Positions 1 to 9,275 are shown, numbered from the stretch's first letter. The stretch is DNA of 64,000 nucleotides from Flavobacterium sp. (GCF_027531905.1 NZ_JAPZSU010000002.1:62001-126000); one strand, 5' to 3'. Program-made: numbers and translations. Notes: generated by a model not told the origin, from the letters alone.

Positions 1-1
1 T

Positions 2-685
2 TCTCGTAAGGCAATGGATATTGAAGGTTTAGGAGGTGAAACAGTAGCTTTGTTGTACAATAACGGTTTGGTACATAACTATGCCGATTTGTATGATTTG
101 ACTGTGGAGCAAGTGTTACCGTTGGAACGAATGGCTCAGAAATCTGCAGAGAATTTAGTTAATGGTGTCGCTAAATCAAAAGAAATTCCTTTTGAAAGTG
201 TTTTGTTTGCCCTGGGTATTCGCTTTGTTGGTGAAACGGTGGCTAAAAAATTGGCAAAGCATTATAAAACCATCACTGCTTTAGAAAAGGCTACGCTTGA
301 AGATTTGATTTTGGTGGATGAGATTGGAGAACGTATTGCCAAAAGTGTAATCGAATTTTTTGCGAATGAAGAAAATATAGAAATTATCGAGCGTTTACGA
401 TCAAAAGGAGTTCAATTGGAAATTGTTGAAAAAGTAAATCCAAATGCTACAACTAAATTTTCAGGAAAGACCTTTGTAGTTTCAGGAGTTTTTGAGCAAT
501 TCTCTAGAGATGATTTAAAGAGAGCTATTGAAGATAATGGAGGAAAAGTAGGAAATTCTATCTCGTCTAAAACGGATTTTGTGGTGGCGGGAGATAATAT
601 GGGGCCTTCAAAATTAGAAAAAGCAACCAAATTGGGAATTACTATTGTTTCCGAAAAGGATTTTATCGAAATGCTTGAAGCATAG
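2..685 (+). CDS. ligA: NAD+-dependent DNA ligase, C-terminal part (gene starts before the window)
   Basis: These are the last 227 residues of the NAD+-dependent DNA ligase, which seals nicks during replication and repair using AMP taken from NAD+. The frame is open from base 2 (SRKAMDIEGLGGE), so the ATG at 14 is an internal methionine. Visible parts are the helix-hairpin-helix DNA-binding region (ALGIRFVGETVAKKLAKHY, then VDEIGERIAKSV) and the C-terminal BRCT domain in roughly the last 75 residues (FSGKTFVVSGVF, DNGGKV, KTDFVVAGDN). The adenylation domain, OB fold and zinc finger lie outside the window. A dispersed repeat and a bidirectional terminator follow the stop. Confidence 0.97.
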   Translation, partial: SRKAMDIEGLGGETVALLYNNGLVHNYADLYDLTVEQVLPLERMAQKSAENLVNGVAKSKEIPFESVLFALGIRFVGETVAKKLAKHYKTITALEKATLEDLILVDEIGERIAKSVIEFFANEENIEIIERLRSKGVQLEIVEKVNPNATTKFSGKTFVVSGVFEQFSRDDLKRAIEDNGGKVGNSISSKTDFVVAGDNMGPSKLEKATKLGITIVSEKDFIEMLEA

Positions 686-720
686 TTGGATAGGTTCTAA
701 TGAAAGCCTAACCTTGTTCT

Positions 721-810
721 TTAGCCCCGATCGTAGTGGAAATCCTTTGTTGCCGGGTTTCGGCAGCAAAGATTATAGCGAAGAGCGGGACAACTGTTGT
801 TGAAATGCAG
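721..810 (+). repeat. Dispersed flavobacterial repeat, copy A (TTTAGCCCCGA type)
   Basis: An intergenic unit begins with TTAGCCCCGATCG 35 nt after the ligA stop and ends in AGCGGGACAACTGTTGTTG. Its centre folds into an 11-bp hairpin (745-755 against 761-771, one G.U pair, loop GGTTT). Copies B (16322-16409, minus) and C (17360-17500, divergent) share the start and end blocks. I know this pattern from intergenic regions of Flavobacterium genomes. Its function is unknown. Confidence 0.7.
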
Positions 811-831
811 ATTGCGTCTGCTCCTGATAAA

Positions 832-863
832 AAAACACCTTTTATTGATTTAAAAGGTGTTTT
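832..863. terminator. Bidirectional terminator between ligA and the metallophosphatase
   Basis: A perfect 13-bp inverted repeat (AAAACACCTTTTA, loop TTGATT, then its complement) lies between two convergent genes. A-rich and T-rich flanks make it usable on both strands. Confidence 0.85.
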
Positions 864-884
864 CGTATTTTGGTTTGGAAAGTT

Positions 885-1802
885 TTAGACTATGATTGCC
901 TTTCCTTTGGCGATATTTTGCTTGTTATTGTCAAAATAGAAATCAATTCTTCCAAGATGAATTCCGTAACAACCTACTTGATTGACAAGTACTTCTTGGT
1001 TTGCTGCATTTTTTACAACGGTCGGCTTATCTAAAAAAGTATGTGTGTGTCCTCCAATAATCAAATCGATGTCTTGTGTTTTTTGCGCCAATTTTAAATC
1101 GGATATTTTGTTTTCGTCACTGTTTTTATATTGATACCCTAAGTGTGATAGACAAATAACCAAGTCGCATTTTTCGTCTTTTTTTAGGATTCGAGTCATG
1201 TCTTGAGCAATTTCTATCGGATCTAGGTAAACGGTTTCTTTGTAGTTTTTTTTATCAACCAAGCCTTGTAATTCTATTCCTAATCCGAAAACACCAATTT
1301 TGATTCCGTCTTTGTGAAAGATTTTGTAGGGTTTAATGTGAGTATCTAACGCAGTGTTTTTGAAATCATAATTGGCTGAAACGAAATCAAAATTGGCATG
1401 AGGCAATTGGGAATAAAAGCCCTCGATACCATTGTCAAAATCATGATTGCCTAATGTAGCGAGATCATATTTCATCATACTCATTAATTTTAACTCTAAT
1501 TCTCCTCCATAGTAATTAAAATAAGGAGTTCCTTGGAACACATCTCCAGCATCTAATAGTAAAACGTTTGGGTTTTCTTTTCGTATTGATTCGATTAAAG
1601 CAGCTCTTCTGGATACGCCACCCATATTTGCATTTCTGGGGTCATCCGCAGGAAATGGATCGATGTGGCTATGAACGTCATTAGTATGTAGAATGGTTAT
1701 TTTCTTTATTTCAGGCTTTGTAAAACTCATCAATGGTAAGCTTGGTAATGCTAATAATGCAGAACTCGCAGCTGTTTTTTGAATAAAATCTCTTCTTTTC
1801 AT
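885..1802 (-). CDS. Tat-exported metallophosphatase (5'-nucleotidase N-terminal half)
   Basis: A 305-residue calcineurin-like phosphoesterase matching the catalytic half of UshA-type 5'-nucleotidases, which hydrolyse nucleotides or sugar nucleotides outside the cytoplasm. Metal-binding motifs are visible: HTNDVHSH near residue 39, DAGDVF, LGNHDFDNG and GGHTHTF. The N-terminus has a twin-arginine signal (KRRDFIQKT, then a hydrophobic Ala/Leu stretch), so export of a folded metalloenzyme is likely. The substrate-binding C-terminal domain is absent and is encoded by the gene 57 nt upstream (1860-2639), so the two products probably act together. The exact substrate cannot be told from sequence. 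Confidence 0.88.
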   Translation of the reverse strand: MKRRDFIQKTAASSALLALPSLPLMSFTKPEIKKITILHTNDVHSHIDPFPADDPRNANMGGVSRRAALIESIRKENPNVLLLDAGDVFQGTPYFNYYGGELELKLMSMMKYDLATLGNHDFDNGIEGFYSQLPHANFDFVSANYDFKNTALDTHIKPYKIFHKDGIKIGVFGLGIELQGLVDKKNYKETVYLDPIEIAQDMTRILKKDEKCDLVICLSHLGYQYKNSDENKISDLKLAQKTQDIDLIIGGHTHTFLDKPTVVKNAANQEVLVNQVGCYGIHLGRIDFYFDNNKQNIAKGKAIIV

Positions 1803-1859
1803 TTTTATGTTTTTTACAGCTTTGTGAAGCTTTATTTTTTTATTGATTTTTTTTTGAAG

Positions 1860-2639
1860 TTATTCTACGGTAATTCGTGTCTCTTTTAAAACGGGTATAG
1901 TTTTAATTTCTTTGAAATAATCTATAAGTACGTTACGTAATTTATAATTCAAGTCATACGTTTGGATTCCTTTTTGGAAAAAAGTCATGTCGTCTCCACC
2001 GTTGGCCAAGTAATCATTGGTACCTACAAAATATATTTTCGATATTTCTATTGGATTTCCTTGTATTTTGATGTCTTTGGGTTGGTTGTTTTTGTCAATT
2101 GTAAAAGTCAAACCAGATAATGGTTGCGCCTTTTGTGTTTTGATAAAATAACGAATCATGTCCATAACCGTCTCGCCGTTCATGGCAATTACTACCAAAC
2201 TATTCTCGAATGGCATGATTTGAAATGCGGTACGAGGTGTTACGTCTCCTTTTGGTAAGGCAGCACGAATACCACCATGATTTAAAATACAAATATCAAT
2301 TTTCTTTTTTTCGCGAGCATACAAAATAGTATTGCCACGAGCAACACAGGCATCAGCCATTAAATTTCCAAGTGTAGATTGCCATTTTCCAGTGCTTTTG
2401 TCCAAAGTTTCGGGACAATAGGCTAAAACGGTATTTAAATCTTTATCTATATTCTCTCTGTAAGGCGCAATATAATTGTCTATTTCAGGGTTTGTATTGT
2501 ATGCTTTTGTTACTGGAATACGTTTTCCTTCTATTTTAGTAACCTTGTAGGAACTGGATGCACAGGAAAGAATTAAAAAAAATGTTAAGAATATAACAAA
2601 AAGTTTTAAAACACCATAATACTTTTTTAGATTTACCAT
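1860..2639 (-). CDS. 5'-nucleotidase C-terminal domain lipoprotein
   Basis: A 259-residue lipoprotein: hydrophobic signal, lipobox LILSC near residue 26, then the substrate-binding domain of UshA-like 5'-nucleotidases. The family signature is clear (LNHGGIRAALPKGDVTPR, then AFQIMPFENSLVV), and NDYLANGGDDM near the C-terminus matches the nucleoside-binding end of the family. It has no metallophosphatase domain; that is encoded just downstream on the same strand. The gene pair therefore looks like a split 5'-nucleotidase. It starts divergently from the DUF6913-dapA unit. Confidence 0.88.
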   Translation of the reverse strand: MVNLKKYYGVLKLFVIFLTFFLILSCASSSYKVTKIEGKRIPVTKAYNTNPEIDNYIAPYRENIDKDLNTVLAYCPETLDKSTGKWQSTLGNLMADACVARGNTILYAREKKKIDICILNHGGIRAALPKGDVTPRTAFQIMPFENSLVVIAMNGETVMDMIRYFIKTQKAQPLSGLTFTIDKNNQPKDIKIQGNPIEISKIYFVGTNDYLANGGDDMTFFQKGIQTYDLNYKLRNVLIDYFKEIKTIPVLKETRITVE

Positions 2640-2668
2640 TTGTAATGCGACTTTATTAATTAATTTTG
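2639..2668 (+). promoter_or_regulatory. Promoter of the DUF6913-dapA unit
   Basis: TTTG (2639-2642), an 18-nt spacer and TAATTTTG (2661-2668) match the Bacteroidota -33/-7 consensus exactly. A TTG triplet at 2666 that could be taken as a start codon lies inside the -7 box, which argues for the ATG at 2687. Confidence 0.75.
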
Positions 2669-2686
2669 AACCCCAGTAAAAGTAGT

Positions 2687-3205
2687 ATGTTTTTCAATTA
2701 TTTTAAAGATTATTTCTTAAAAAAGAAATTAAAAAGCAGTTTGTCAAATGCTGGAGTAGTGGCATCGAATAATAAAATTCAAACTATTGGAATTCTTGTA
2801 GATGAACGTTCTTTTTTTCAAACATTAGCATTAAAAGAAGCACTAATTGAACATAATTTTTTAGCAAAAAACATTTCAATACTCGCTTTTAGAGATCCTA
2901 TCAAAGTTAAAGAAGAGAGTAGTTATCCAGTTTTTGGGTGGAAACACATTAATTGGAGTTTTCAAATTCAAGAAGCATTGGTGGTAGATTTTATACAAAA
3001 TCCTTTCGATGTATTGTTGAGTTATTATGATGTTAATAATGGACTTTTGCAATGGATCACTTTGCAATCCAAAGCCTCTTTTAAAGTTGGTTTTTTTTCG
3101 GTAGACAAGCGCTTGAATAATATATTGATTAATACTCAAACCATGAATTACAAAGAATTCGTGCAAGAATTTGTTCGAGTTTTACAATTATTTAATAAAA
3201 TTTAA
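2687..3205 (+). CDS. DUF6913 family protein upstream of dapA
   Basis: A 172-residue protein of unknown function, beginning [17 protein letters not shown] recognise it as the short protein often found directly before dapA in Flavobacteriaceae (DUF6913). It has no signal peptide or membrane span. The N-terminus is basic and helical, followed by an alternating hydrophobic region ([15 protein letters not shown]). The ATG at 2687 is chosen because the upstream TTG at 2666 overlaps the promoter box. Only 7 nt separate its stop from the dapA start, so the two are almost certainly co-transcribed. Nothing visible indicates a catalytic role. Confidence 0.8.
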   Translation: MFFNYFKDYFLKKKLKSSLSNAGVVASNNKIQTIGILVDERSFFQTLALKEALIEHNFLAKNISILAFRDPIKVKEESSYPVFGWKHINWSFQIQEALVVDFIQNPFDVLLSYYDVNNGLLQWITLQSKASFKVGFFSVDKRLNNILINTQTMNYKEFVQEFVRVLQLFNKI

Positions 3206-3212
3206 TACCATT

Positions 3213-4088
3213 ATGCAAGCATTAATAGGCACCGGTGTTGCATTAATTACACCATTCAAATCAGATTTTTCAGTAGATGTAGAAGCGTTAAAAAGTATTG
3301 TAAACTTTTCAGTAGAAAATGGAATAGAATATCTGGTTGTAATGGGGACAACCGCAGAAAATGCAACCCTTAGTGCGGAAGAAAAAGAATTGGTTATCGA
3401 AACCGTTGTTGCTGTAAATAATGGTAGATTACCATTAGTTTTGGGAGTTGGAGGGAATAATACGATGCAAGTGGTTAATGAATTGAAAACAAGAGATTTT
3501 TCTGCTTTCGATGCCATTTTGTCGGTTTCACCTTATTACAACAAACCTACTCAAGAGGGGATTTATCAACATTTTAAAGCGGTTGCAGAAGCTTCTCCAA
3601 TTCCAGTAGTTTTATATAATGTGCCAGGAAGAACTTCTAGCAATATGTTACCATCGACAGTAATTCGTTTAGCAAAAGATTTTTCAAATATTGTTGGAAT
3701 AAAAGAAGCGGCAGGTGATTTGGTTCAAGCTATGAAAATTATACAACACAAACCCAAAGATTTTTTAGTTATTTCTGGTGATGATATGATTGCGTTGCCT
3801 ATGGTTTTGGCTGGTGGAGCAGGAGTGATTTCAGTAATTGGTCAAGGTTTTCCAAAAGAATTTTCAGAAATGATTCGCCTTGGATTGAATAAAAAAGTAG
3901 ATGCCGCTTTCGAAATTCAGTATAAAATTGCAGATAGTATTGATATGATTTTTGAACAAGGTAATCCTGCGGGAATAAAAGAAGTTTTCAAAGCTCTAGG
4001 AATTGCTGAAAACGTAGTGCGTTTACCTTTAGTTTCGGTAGATGAATCTCTCTCTGAAAGAATTCAAAAGTTTGTGAAAAATTTCTAA
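3213..4088 (+). CDS. dapA: 4-hydroxy-tetrahydrodipicolinate synthase
   Basis: A 291-residue DapA, which condenses aspartate semialdehyde with pyruvate in the first step of the lysine/diaminopimelate branch and so supplies peptidoglycan precursors. The TIM-barrel motifs are in place: [13 protein letters not shown] near residue 42 (catalytic Thr), YNVPGRT with Tyr135 and Arg140, and the Schiff-base lysine Lys164 in [10 protein letters not shown]. The start at 3213 gives [15 protein letters not shown], the usual N-terminus; the open frame extends to 3171 but that part overlaps the DUF6913 gene. Length is normal for the family. Confidence 0.97.
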   Translation: MQALIGTGVALITPFKSDFSVDVEALKSIVNFSVENGIEYLVVMGTTAENATLSAEEKELVIETVVAVNNGRLPLVLGVGGNNTMQVVNELKTRDFSAFDAILSVSPYYNKPTQEGIYQHFKAVAEASPIPVVLYNVPGRTSSNMLPSTVIRLAKDFSNIVGIKEAAGDLVQAMKIIQHKPKDFLVISGDDMIALPMVLAGGAGVISVIGQGFPKEFSEMIRLGLNKKVDAAFEIQYKIADSIDMIFEQGNPAGIKEVFKALGIAENVVRLPLVSVDESLSERIQKFVKNF

Positions 4089-4134
4089 ATTGAAACCCAT
4101 AAAAAGTAAGTATTTTTTTAATCAAAAAATATAT

Positions 4135-4165
4135 TTTGTATTCGCTAAATTAATAACTAAATTTG
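4135..4165 (+). promoter_or_regulatory. Promoter of bamD
   Basis: TTTG (4135-4138), a 19-nt spacer and TAAATTTG (4158-4165). Transcription should start near 4170, giving a leader of about 60 nt before bamD. Confidence 0.72.
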
Positions 4166-4230
4166 CCACCCAAAGTTGAGTTTGATTTATAACTATTTGG
4201 TGCTAAATTGTAATAAAAGTAAAAAAATAA

Positions 4231-5025
4231 ATGAAGAAAATTATTGCATTATTTATTCTTGCCCTTGCTTTAGGTTCTTGTGGGGAATATCAAAAAGCGT
4301 TAAAAACTGAAGATATTGGGGTTAAGTATGAATTAGCAGAAAAGCTATACGATGCAGGGAAATATTCTAAAGCCATTCGACTTTTTGAGCAGATAGCTCC
4401 AGCTTACAGAGGAAAACCACAAGCTGAGAAAATGTTTTATATGTATTCTCAGTCCTATTATAAAACAAAACAATATTATTTAGCAGGATATCAATTTGAA
4501 AGTTTTGCTTCTAATTATCCAAGAAGCGAAAAAGTTCAAGAAGCGGCATATTTAGGCGCTAAATGTTACTCCATGCTTTCACCAGTGTATAGTTTGGATC
4601 AAACGGATACATTTAAAGCTATTGAAAAATTACAAGCGTTTATCGATAACTATCCAAGTTCAGAATATTTGCCTGAGGCTAATAAGACCATGCGTACTTT
4701 GAATGAAAAGATTGAGAAAAAAGTCTACGAAAATGCGATTGGTTACAATACGATTATGGATTATAAATCTGCTTTGATTGCTTTAGATAATTTTATAGCT
4801 GATTATCCTGGTACTCCTTTGAAAGAAAAGGCTTTATATTACAAATTAGATTCTTCCTATAACTTGGCAATTAATAGCGTTCCAGAGAAGATGCAAGAAC
4901 GTTTGAATGTTGCAAAAGAAGCTTATACTGCTTTAATACGATATAAAGCAGATACTGAATACAAAGAAAAAGCCGATGATATGTTGGCTAGAATTGAAAA
5001 AGATTTACAAAAATTTACTAAATAA
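4231..5025 (+). CDS. bamD: Outer membrane protein assembly factor BamD
   Basis: A 264-residue lipoprotein (MKKIIALFILALALGSC, lipidated Cys17) with tetratricopeptide-like helical repeats through residue 250. BamD is the essential lipoprotein partner of BamA in inserting beta-barrel proteins into the outer membrane. Typical features are KLYDAGKYSKAIRLFEQI, YMYSQSYYKTKQYYLAGYQF, FASNYPRSEKVQEAAYL and a later FIADYPGTPLKEKALY. It starts a same-strand run with rpoZ (8 nt downstream), coaBC and, further on, porD and recN. Confidence 0.93.
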   Translation: MKKIIALFILALALGSCGEYQKALKTEDIGVKYELAEKLYDAGKYSKAIRLFEQIAPAYRGKPQAEKMFYMYSQSYYKTKQYYLAGYQFESFASNYPRSEKVQEAAYLGAKCYSMLSPVYSLDQTDTFKAIEKLQAFIDNYPSSEYLPEANKTMRTLNEKIEKKVYENAIGYNTIMDYKSALIALDNFIADYPGTPLKEKALYYKLDSSYNLAINSVPEKMQERLNVAKEAYTALIRYKADTEYKEKADDMLARIEKDLQKFTK

Positions 5026-5033
5026 ATAAAGTC

Positions 5034-5351
5034 ATGGATTTAAAGAAGACGAATGCACCAGTAAATACAATTACCTACAATAAAACTGTAATTGAAGAAC
5101 CAACTGGTAATGTATATGAAGCAATAACCATTATGGCTAAAAGAGCAAATCAAATCAATTCTGAAATTAAAAAAGAATTGACTGAAAAATTGGAAGAATT
5201 TGCTACATATAATGATAGTCTTGAAGAAGTTTTTGAAAATAAGGAACAAATTGAAGTTTCTAAATTTTACGAAAAATTACCAAAACCACATGCATTAGCA
5301 GTACAAGAGTGGTTAGATGGAAAAATCTATCACAGAGATTCTAACAAATAA
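5034..5351 (+). CDS. rpoZ: DNA-directed RNA polymerase omega subunit (RpoZ/Rpb6-like)
   Basis: A 105-residue protein of the Rpb6/omega family, which supports beta' folding and RNA polymerase assembly. The core AITIMAKRANQINSEIKKEL (residues about 31-50) holds the conserved Ala-Lys-Arg-Ala-x-Gln-Ile pattern of omega. As in other Bacteroidota, the protein is longer than E. coli omega at the C-terminus. It sits 8 nt after bamD and 8 nt before coaBC, so the three genes look like one transcript. Confidence 0.88.
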   Translation: MDLKKTNAPVNTITYNKTVIEEPTGNVYEAITIMAKRANQINSEIKKELTEKLEEFATYNDSLEEVFENKEQIEVSKFYEKLPKPHALAVQEWLDGKIYHRDSNK

Positions 5352-5359
5352 TAGTATTG

Positions 5360-6595
5360 ATGTCTGTTTTAAAAGGCAAAAAGGTTTTACTAGGGATTTC
5401 TGGTGGAATTGCTGCCTATAAAACCGCTTCGTTAGTACGACTTTTTATCAAAGCAGGTGCACAGGTCCAAGTGATTATGACACCTGCTTCTAAGGATTTT
5501 GTAACTCCGTTAACATTGTCCGTATTATCTAAAAATCCTGTTTATTCAACTTTTTTTGACAAAGAAACTTCGGATGCAATCGTATCTCAAGACGACGCAA
5601 AAGAAATGTGGAATAATCATGTTGAGTTAGGACTATGGGCTGATATTATGCTTATTGCTCCTGCTACAGCCCATACCATGTCTAAAATGGCTAATGGCGT
5701 TTGTGATAATTTATTATTGGCAGTTTATCTTTCTGCTAAATGTCCTGTTTATTTTGCTCCTGCCATGGATTTGGACATGTATAAGCATCCTTCAACTGTA
5801 AATAGTTTTCAAAAATTACAAGAGTTTGGCAATGTAATGATACCAGCTGAAACTGGTGAATTAGCAAGTGGGCTTTCAGGTGAGGGACGAATGGCTGAGC
5901 CAGAAAACATAATAGCTTTTATTGAAACCGATATAGAAAAGCAATTGCCTTTGCATGGTAAGTCAATTTTGATTACAGCTGGGCCAACCTATGAGGCTAT
6001 CGACCCAGTTCGTTTTATAGGGAATCATTCTTCCGGAAAAATGGGTTTTGATATTGCCAACAGAGCAGCCGAATTAGGCGCCAAGGTTTATCTTGTTTCA
6101 GGGCCAACGCATTGTAAACCATATTATTCTTCGATTACTGTTTTTCCTGTAGTTTCTGCGAAAGAAATGTATACTAAATGCCATGAGTTATACGATCAAG
6201 TCGATGTAGCTATTGCTGCTGCTGCTGTTGCTGATTATAGACCCAAAATAGTTGCTGAGCAAAAAATTAAAAAGACAGCAGATAATTTTGTAATAGAATT
6301 AGAGAAGACTCAAGATATTTTAGCTTCATTAGGAGCTGCTAAGGAGCATCAATTTTTGATAGGGTTTGCTTTAGAAACTGAAAATGAAATTGAAAACGCT
6401 ACAATTAAAATTAAAAAAAAGAACTTAGATTTAATCGTTTTGAATTCTTTGCAAGATGAAGGAGCAGGTTTTGGTAAATCCACGAATAAGATTACCTTTA
6501 TTGACAAGAATTTTACGGTGGAACCAATGGATTTGAAATCAAAATCTGCGGTTGCTATTGATATTATGGATAAAGTGTGTGCTTATTTTATTTAA
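5360..6595 (+). CDS. coaBC: Bifunctional phosphopantothenoylcysteine synthetase/decarboxylase
   Basis: A 411-residue CoaBC that carries out two successive steps of coenzyme A synthesis: joining cysteine to 4'-phosphopantothenate (CoaB, C-terminal half) and decarboxylating the product with FMN (CoaC, N-terminal half). CoaC motifs are GISGGIAAYKT (12-22), the catalytic His in NNHVELGLWAD and PATAHTMSKMANGVCDN. CoaB begins near residue 196 (LITAGPTYEAIDPVRFIGN, HSSGKMG, then AAAVADYRPK). The start is the ATG at 5360; a TTG directly before it would add one residue. coaE at 12522 encodes the last step of the same pathway. Confidence 0.96.
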   Translation: MSVLKGKKVLLGISGGIAAYKTASLVRLFIKAGAQVQVIMTPASKDFVTPLTLSVLSKNPVYSTFFDKETSDAIVSQDDAKEMWNNHVELGLWADIMLIAPATAHTMSKMANGVCDNLLLAVYLSAKCPVYFAPAMDLDMYKHPSTVNSFQKLQEFGNVMIPAETGELASGLSGEGRMAEPENIIAFIETDIEKQLPLHGKSILITAGPTYEAIDPVRFIGNHSSGKMGFDIANRAAELGAKVYLVSGPTHCKPYYSSITVFPVVSAKEMYTKCHELYDQVDVAIAAAAVADYRPKIVAEQKIKKTADNFVIELEKTQDILASLGAAKEHQFLIGFALETENEIENATIKIKKKNLDLIVLNSLQDEGAGFGKSTNKITFIDKNFTVEPMDLKSKSAVAIDIMDKVCAYFI

Positions 6596-6655
6596 ATCCA
6601 AAGTTCTTTTAAATTGCATACTTTTTCAATTTATTAGTCGTTTCTAATCAAACAA

Positions 6656-6663
6656 TACTTTTG
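6656..6663 (+). promoter_or_regulatory. -7 promoter box of porD, possibly giving a leaderless mRNA
   Basis: TACTTTTG matches TAnnTTTG exactly and ends only 3 nt before the ATG at 6667. No good TTG lies at -33. If used, transcription would begin at or very near the start codon. Confidence 0.5.
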
Positions 6664-6666
6664 CAT

Positions 6667-7557
6667 ATGTATAGATTTATAGGAGCCTTTTTCTTTATTT
6701 TGATTAACAATACCTTTTTGTATGCTCAACAATTAAATTGCTCGGTAGTTGTTAATGCTCAAAAGGTTGCAAATACCAATCAACAATTGATTAAGAATTT
6801 AGAATTAGCCTTAAATGAATTCGTAAACAAGACAGATTGGACAGGGCAAGCACTAAAGCAAAACGAGAAAATAAAATGCTCTATGTTTATAACCCTTTCG
6901 GCAGTGAACACAGATCAGTTTTCGGGTACTATTCAGGTACAATCTTCAAGATTAATTTATAATTCTACTTACAGTTCTCCTGTTTTTAATTTCAATGATA
7001 AAGATTTTAATTTTAAATATGTTGAATTCGAAAATTTAATCTTTAATCCTTCAGTTTTTGAATCCAATTTAGTTTCTGTTATTGCCTATTACAGTTATGT
7101 TATTTTGGGCTTAAATATGGATACTTTTCAATCTTTTGGTGGAAATGCTCATCTAGAAACGGCTCAGAATATCTTAAATGTAGCCCAACAAGGTGGTTAT
7201 AAGGGCTGGAGTCAATCTGACGGTATACAAAATCGCTTTTTCTTAACTAATGACTTATTGTCTCCAACTTTTGCTCCGTATCGTCAAGCTTTGACAGATT
7301 ACCACCAAGGACTGGATTTGATGAGTAGTGATTTGAAATCAGCTAAAGAAAAAATAAAAGCGGCTATTCTAAATTTATCAAAGATAAATCAAACCCGACC
7401 TAATGCCTTTTTAACTCGTGTGTTTTTTGATGCCAAAGCCGATGAAATAGTTTCAATCTTTTCTGGAGGTCCTAGTATTACTATTTCAGATTTAGTAGAA
7501 ACATTAAACAAAATCTCTCCAATGAATGCAAGTAAATGGAGTCAAATTAAATACTGA
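6667..7557 (+). CDS. porD: DUF4835 protein, PorD-like type IX secretion component
   Basis: A 296-residue exported protein (signal peptide MYRFIGAFFFILINNTFLYAQ) of the DUF4835 family, which is named PorD in type IX secretion annotation. The family core starts LNCSVVVNAQKV, followed by ALNEFVNKTDWT and a middle segment with SVIAYYSYVILGLNMDTF. The Bacteroidota gene order bamD, rpoZ, coaBC, DUF4835, recN supports the call. A TTG two codons earlier overlaps the promoter box, so ATG 6667 is preferred. The molecular role is not settled; the link to T9SS comes from family naming and from the T9SS-sorted protease elsewhere in the window. Confidence 0.78.
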   Translation: MYRFIGAFFFILINNTFLYAQQLNCSVVVNAQKVANTNQQLIKNLELALNEFVNKTDWTGQALKQNEKIKCSMFITLSAVNTDQFSGTIQVQSSRLIYNSTYSSPVFNFNDKDFNFKYVEFENLIFNPSVFESNLVSVIAYYSYVILGLNMDTFQSFGGNAHLETAQNILNVAQQGGYKGWSQSDGIQNRFFLTNDLLSPTFAPYRQALTDYHQGLDLMSSDLKSAKEKIKAAILNLSKINQTRPNAFLTRVFFDAKADEIVSIFSGGPSITISDLVETLNKISPMNASKWSQIKY

Positions 7558-7622
7558 TAAATCCTCTTTTTTGCCTTATATTGGCGGCTTTATTTAATAG
7601 CTTTATTTAAAAATACATTTTA

Positions 7623-9275
7623 ATGATTACGTCACTTTCTATCAAAAATTTTGCTTTAATAGATCAACTAACTATTGATTTTACAAAAGGTTTATCTATC
7701 ATTACGGGTGAAACTGGAGCTGGTAAGTCTATAATTCTTGGAGCGCTTGGACTTGTTTTAGGAAAAAGAGCCGATTTGTCTTCTTTAAAAAATACGGATG
7801 AAAAATGTGTTATTGAGGCTCATTTCGAAATTTCGAAGTATAATTTATTGCCTTTTTTTGAGGCCAATGATTTAGATTACGAAGCAGAAACCATTATTCG
7901 CAGAGAAATATTACCATCAGGAAAATCGAGAGCTTTTATTAATGACAGCCCTGTGAATCTTCAAGAATTGCAGGAATTGAGCTTGTTTTTAATAGATATT
8001 CATTCACAGCAACAAACACAAGAGTTATCTGAAGAAGAAGTGCAGTTCAAAATTATTGATGCTATTGCTGATAATAAGAATGAGCTTGCGACTTACCAAG
8101 AGGTTTTGAAAAAATTTAAAGCCCAAAAAGCGCAATTGGTTACATTACAAAAAAAACAAGCTGAATCTCTTAAAGAACAAGAATATCATTCTTTTTTATT
8201 AGAAGAATTGTTGTCTTCTAAATTGGTTGATGGTGAACAAGAACAATTAGAAGCCGATTTTGAGCGCTTAAACAATGTTGAGACAATAAAAGAGGCTATT
8301 GATAAAAGCTTGCTGATAGCTAATGAAGAAGAGATTGGTGCTTTGCATCATTTGAAAGAAATTAAAAACGCGTTGCAACGAATCGCTCCCTTTGGTTCTA
8401 AGTATCAGGAATTGCTTGAGAGAATTAATAGTGTGATTATTGAGTTTGACGATATTAGCTTGGAGTTAAACCAACAAGCAGAACAATTACTAAATGATCC
8501 GGAAAAATTAGAATATACGAACCAAAAGTTGCAGTTGATTTATACCTTACAAAAAAAGCATCAGGTTAAAACGGTTGCAGAATTATTGGTGATTCAAAAT
8601 GAGTTAGATCAGTCTTTAGTATCAATTAGCAACCTCGAATCTGAAATTGAAAAGCTGCATGAACTTATCACTAAAAATGAAGAAGAATTAGATACTTTGG
8701 CTCAATTAATTCATGAGAAAAGGCTAAAAGCAATTCCTGTTTTGACTGAAAAAATGATTCAGATTTTAGAAAAATTAGGAATGCCTAATGTGCGCTTTAA
8801 AATCGATTTAAAATTAGTAGCGAATTATTTTTCAAACGGCAAGGAGGAGTTGCAATTTTTATTTTCAGCGAACAAAGGAGGAGATTTTGGATTGCTTAGG
8901 AAAGTAGCTTCTGGTGGAGAAATGTCAAGAATTATGCTGGCTGTAAAAGCTATTTTGGCACAATATTCTAAATTGCCTACGTTGATTTTTGATGAAATAG
9001 ACACGGGTGTTTCTGGCGAAATTGCTATTCGTATGGGTGAGATTATGAAACAAATGAGTGCCAATATGCAAGTTTTTGCGATTACTCATTTACCACAAAT
9101 TGCTGCCAAAGGAGATTCACATTTCAAGGTAGCTAAAACTACAGTAGGTGAGGTGACTAACTCTGAATTGAAGTTGCTGACTGAAGACGAACGAGTACTT
9201 GAAATTGCGCAAATGTTGTCTGGAACTGTAGTTTCAGAATCTGCCTTAAATCACGCCAAAGCCTTGCTGAACTAA
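7623..9275 (+). CDS. recN: DNA repair protein RecN
   Basis: A 550-residue SMC-like ATPase acting in recombinational repair of double-strand breaks. The N-terminus (MITSLSIKNFALIDQLTIDF) leads to Walker A GETGAGKS at residues 30-37. A long coiled coil fills about 150-370. The ABC signature (KVASGGEMSRIMLA) and Walker B (LPTLIFDEIDTGVSG) lie near the C-terminus, followed by the His-loop region (VFAITHLPQIAAKGDSHF). Length is the family norm. It is 65 nt after porD on the same strand. Confidence 0.96.
   Translation: MITSLSIKNFALIDQLTIDFTKGLSIITGETGAGKSIILGALGLVLGKRADLSSLKNTDEKCVIEAHFEISKYNLLPFFEANDLDYEAETIIRREILPSGKSRAFINDSPVNLQELQELSLFLIDIHSQQQTQELSEEEVQFKIIDAIADNKNELATYQEVLKKFKAQKAQLVTLQKKQAESLKEQEYHSFLLEELLSSKLVDGEQEQLEADFERLNNVETIKEAIDKSLLIANEEEIGALHHLKEIKNALQRIAPFGSKYQELLERINSVIIEFDDISLELNQQAEQLLNDPEKLEYTNQKLQLIYTLQKKHQVKTVAELLVIQNELDQSLVSISNLESEIEKLHELITKNEEELDTLAQLIHEKRLKAIPVLTEKMIQILEKLGMPNVRFKIDLKLVANYFSNGKEELQFLFSANKGGDFGLLRKVASGGEMSRIMLAVKAILAQYSKLPTLIFDEIDTGVSGEIAIRMGEIMKQMSANMQVFAITHLPQIAAKGDSHFKVAKTTVGEVTNSELKLLTEDERVLEIAQMLSGTVVSESALNHAKALLN

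Noticed and set aside
14-16. ATG that could be read as the start of the first gene
   Set aside because: The frame is open upstream and reads SRKAMDIEGLGGE, which is internal LigA sequence; the gene starts before the window.
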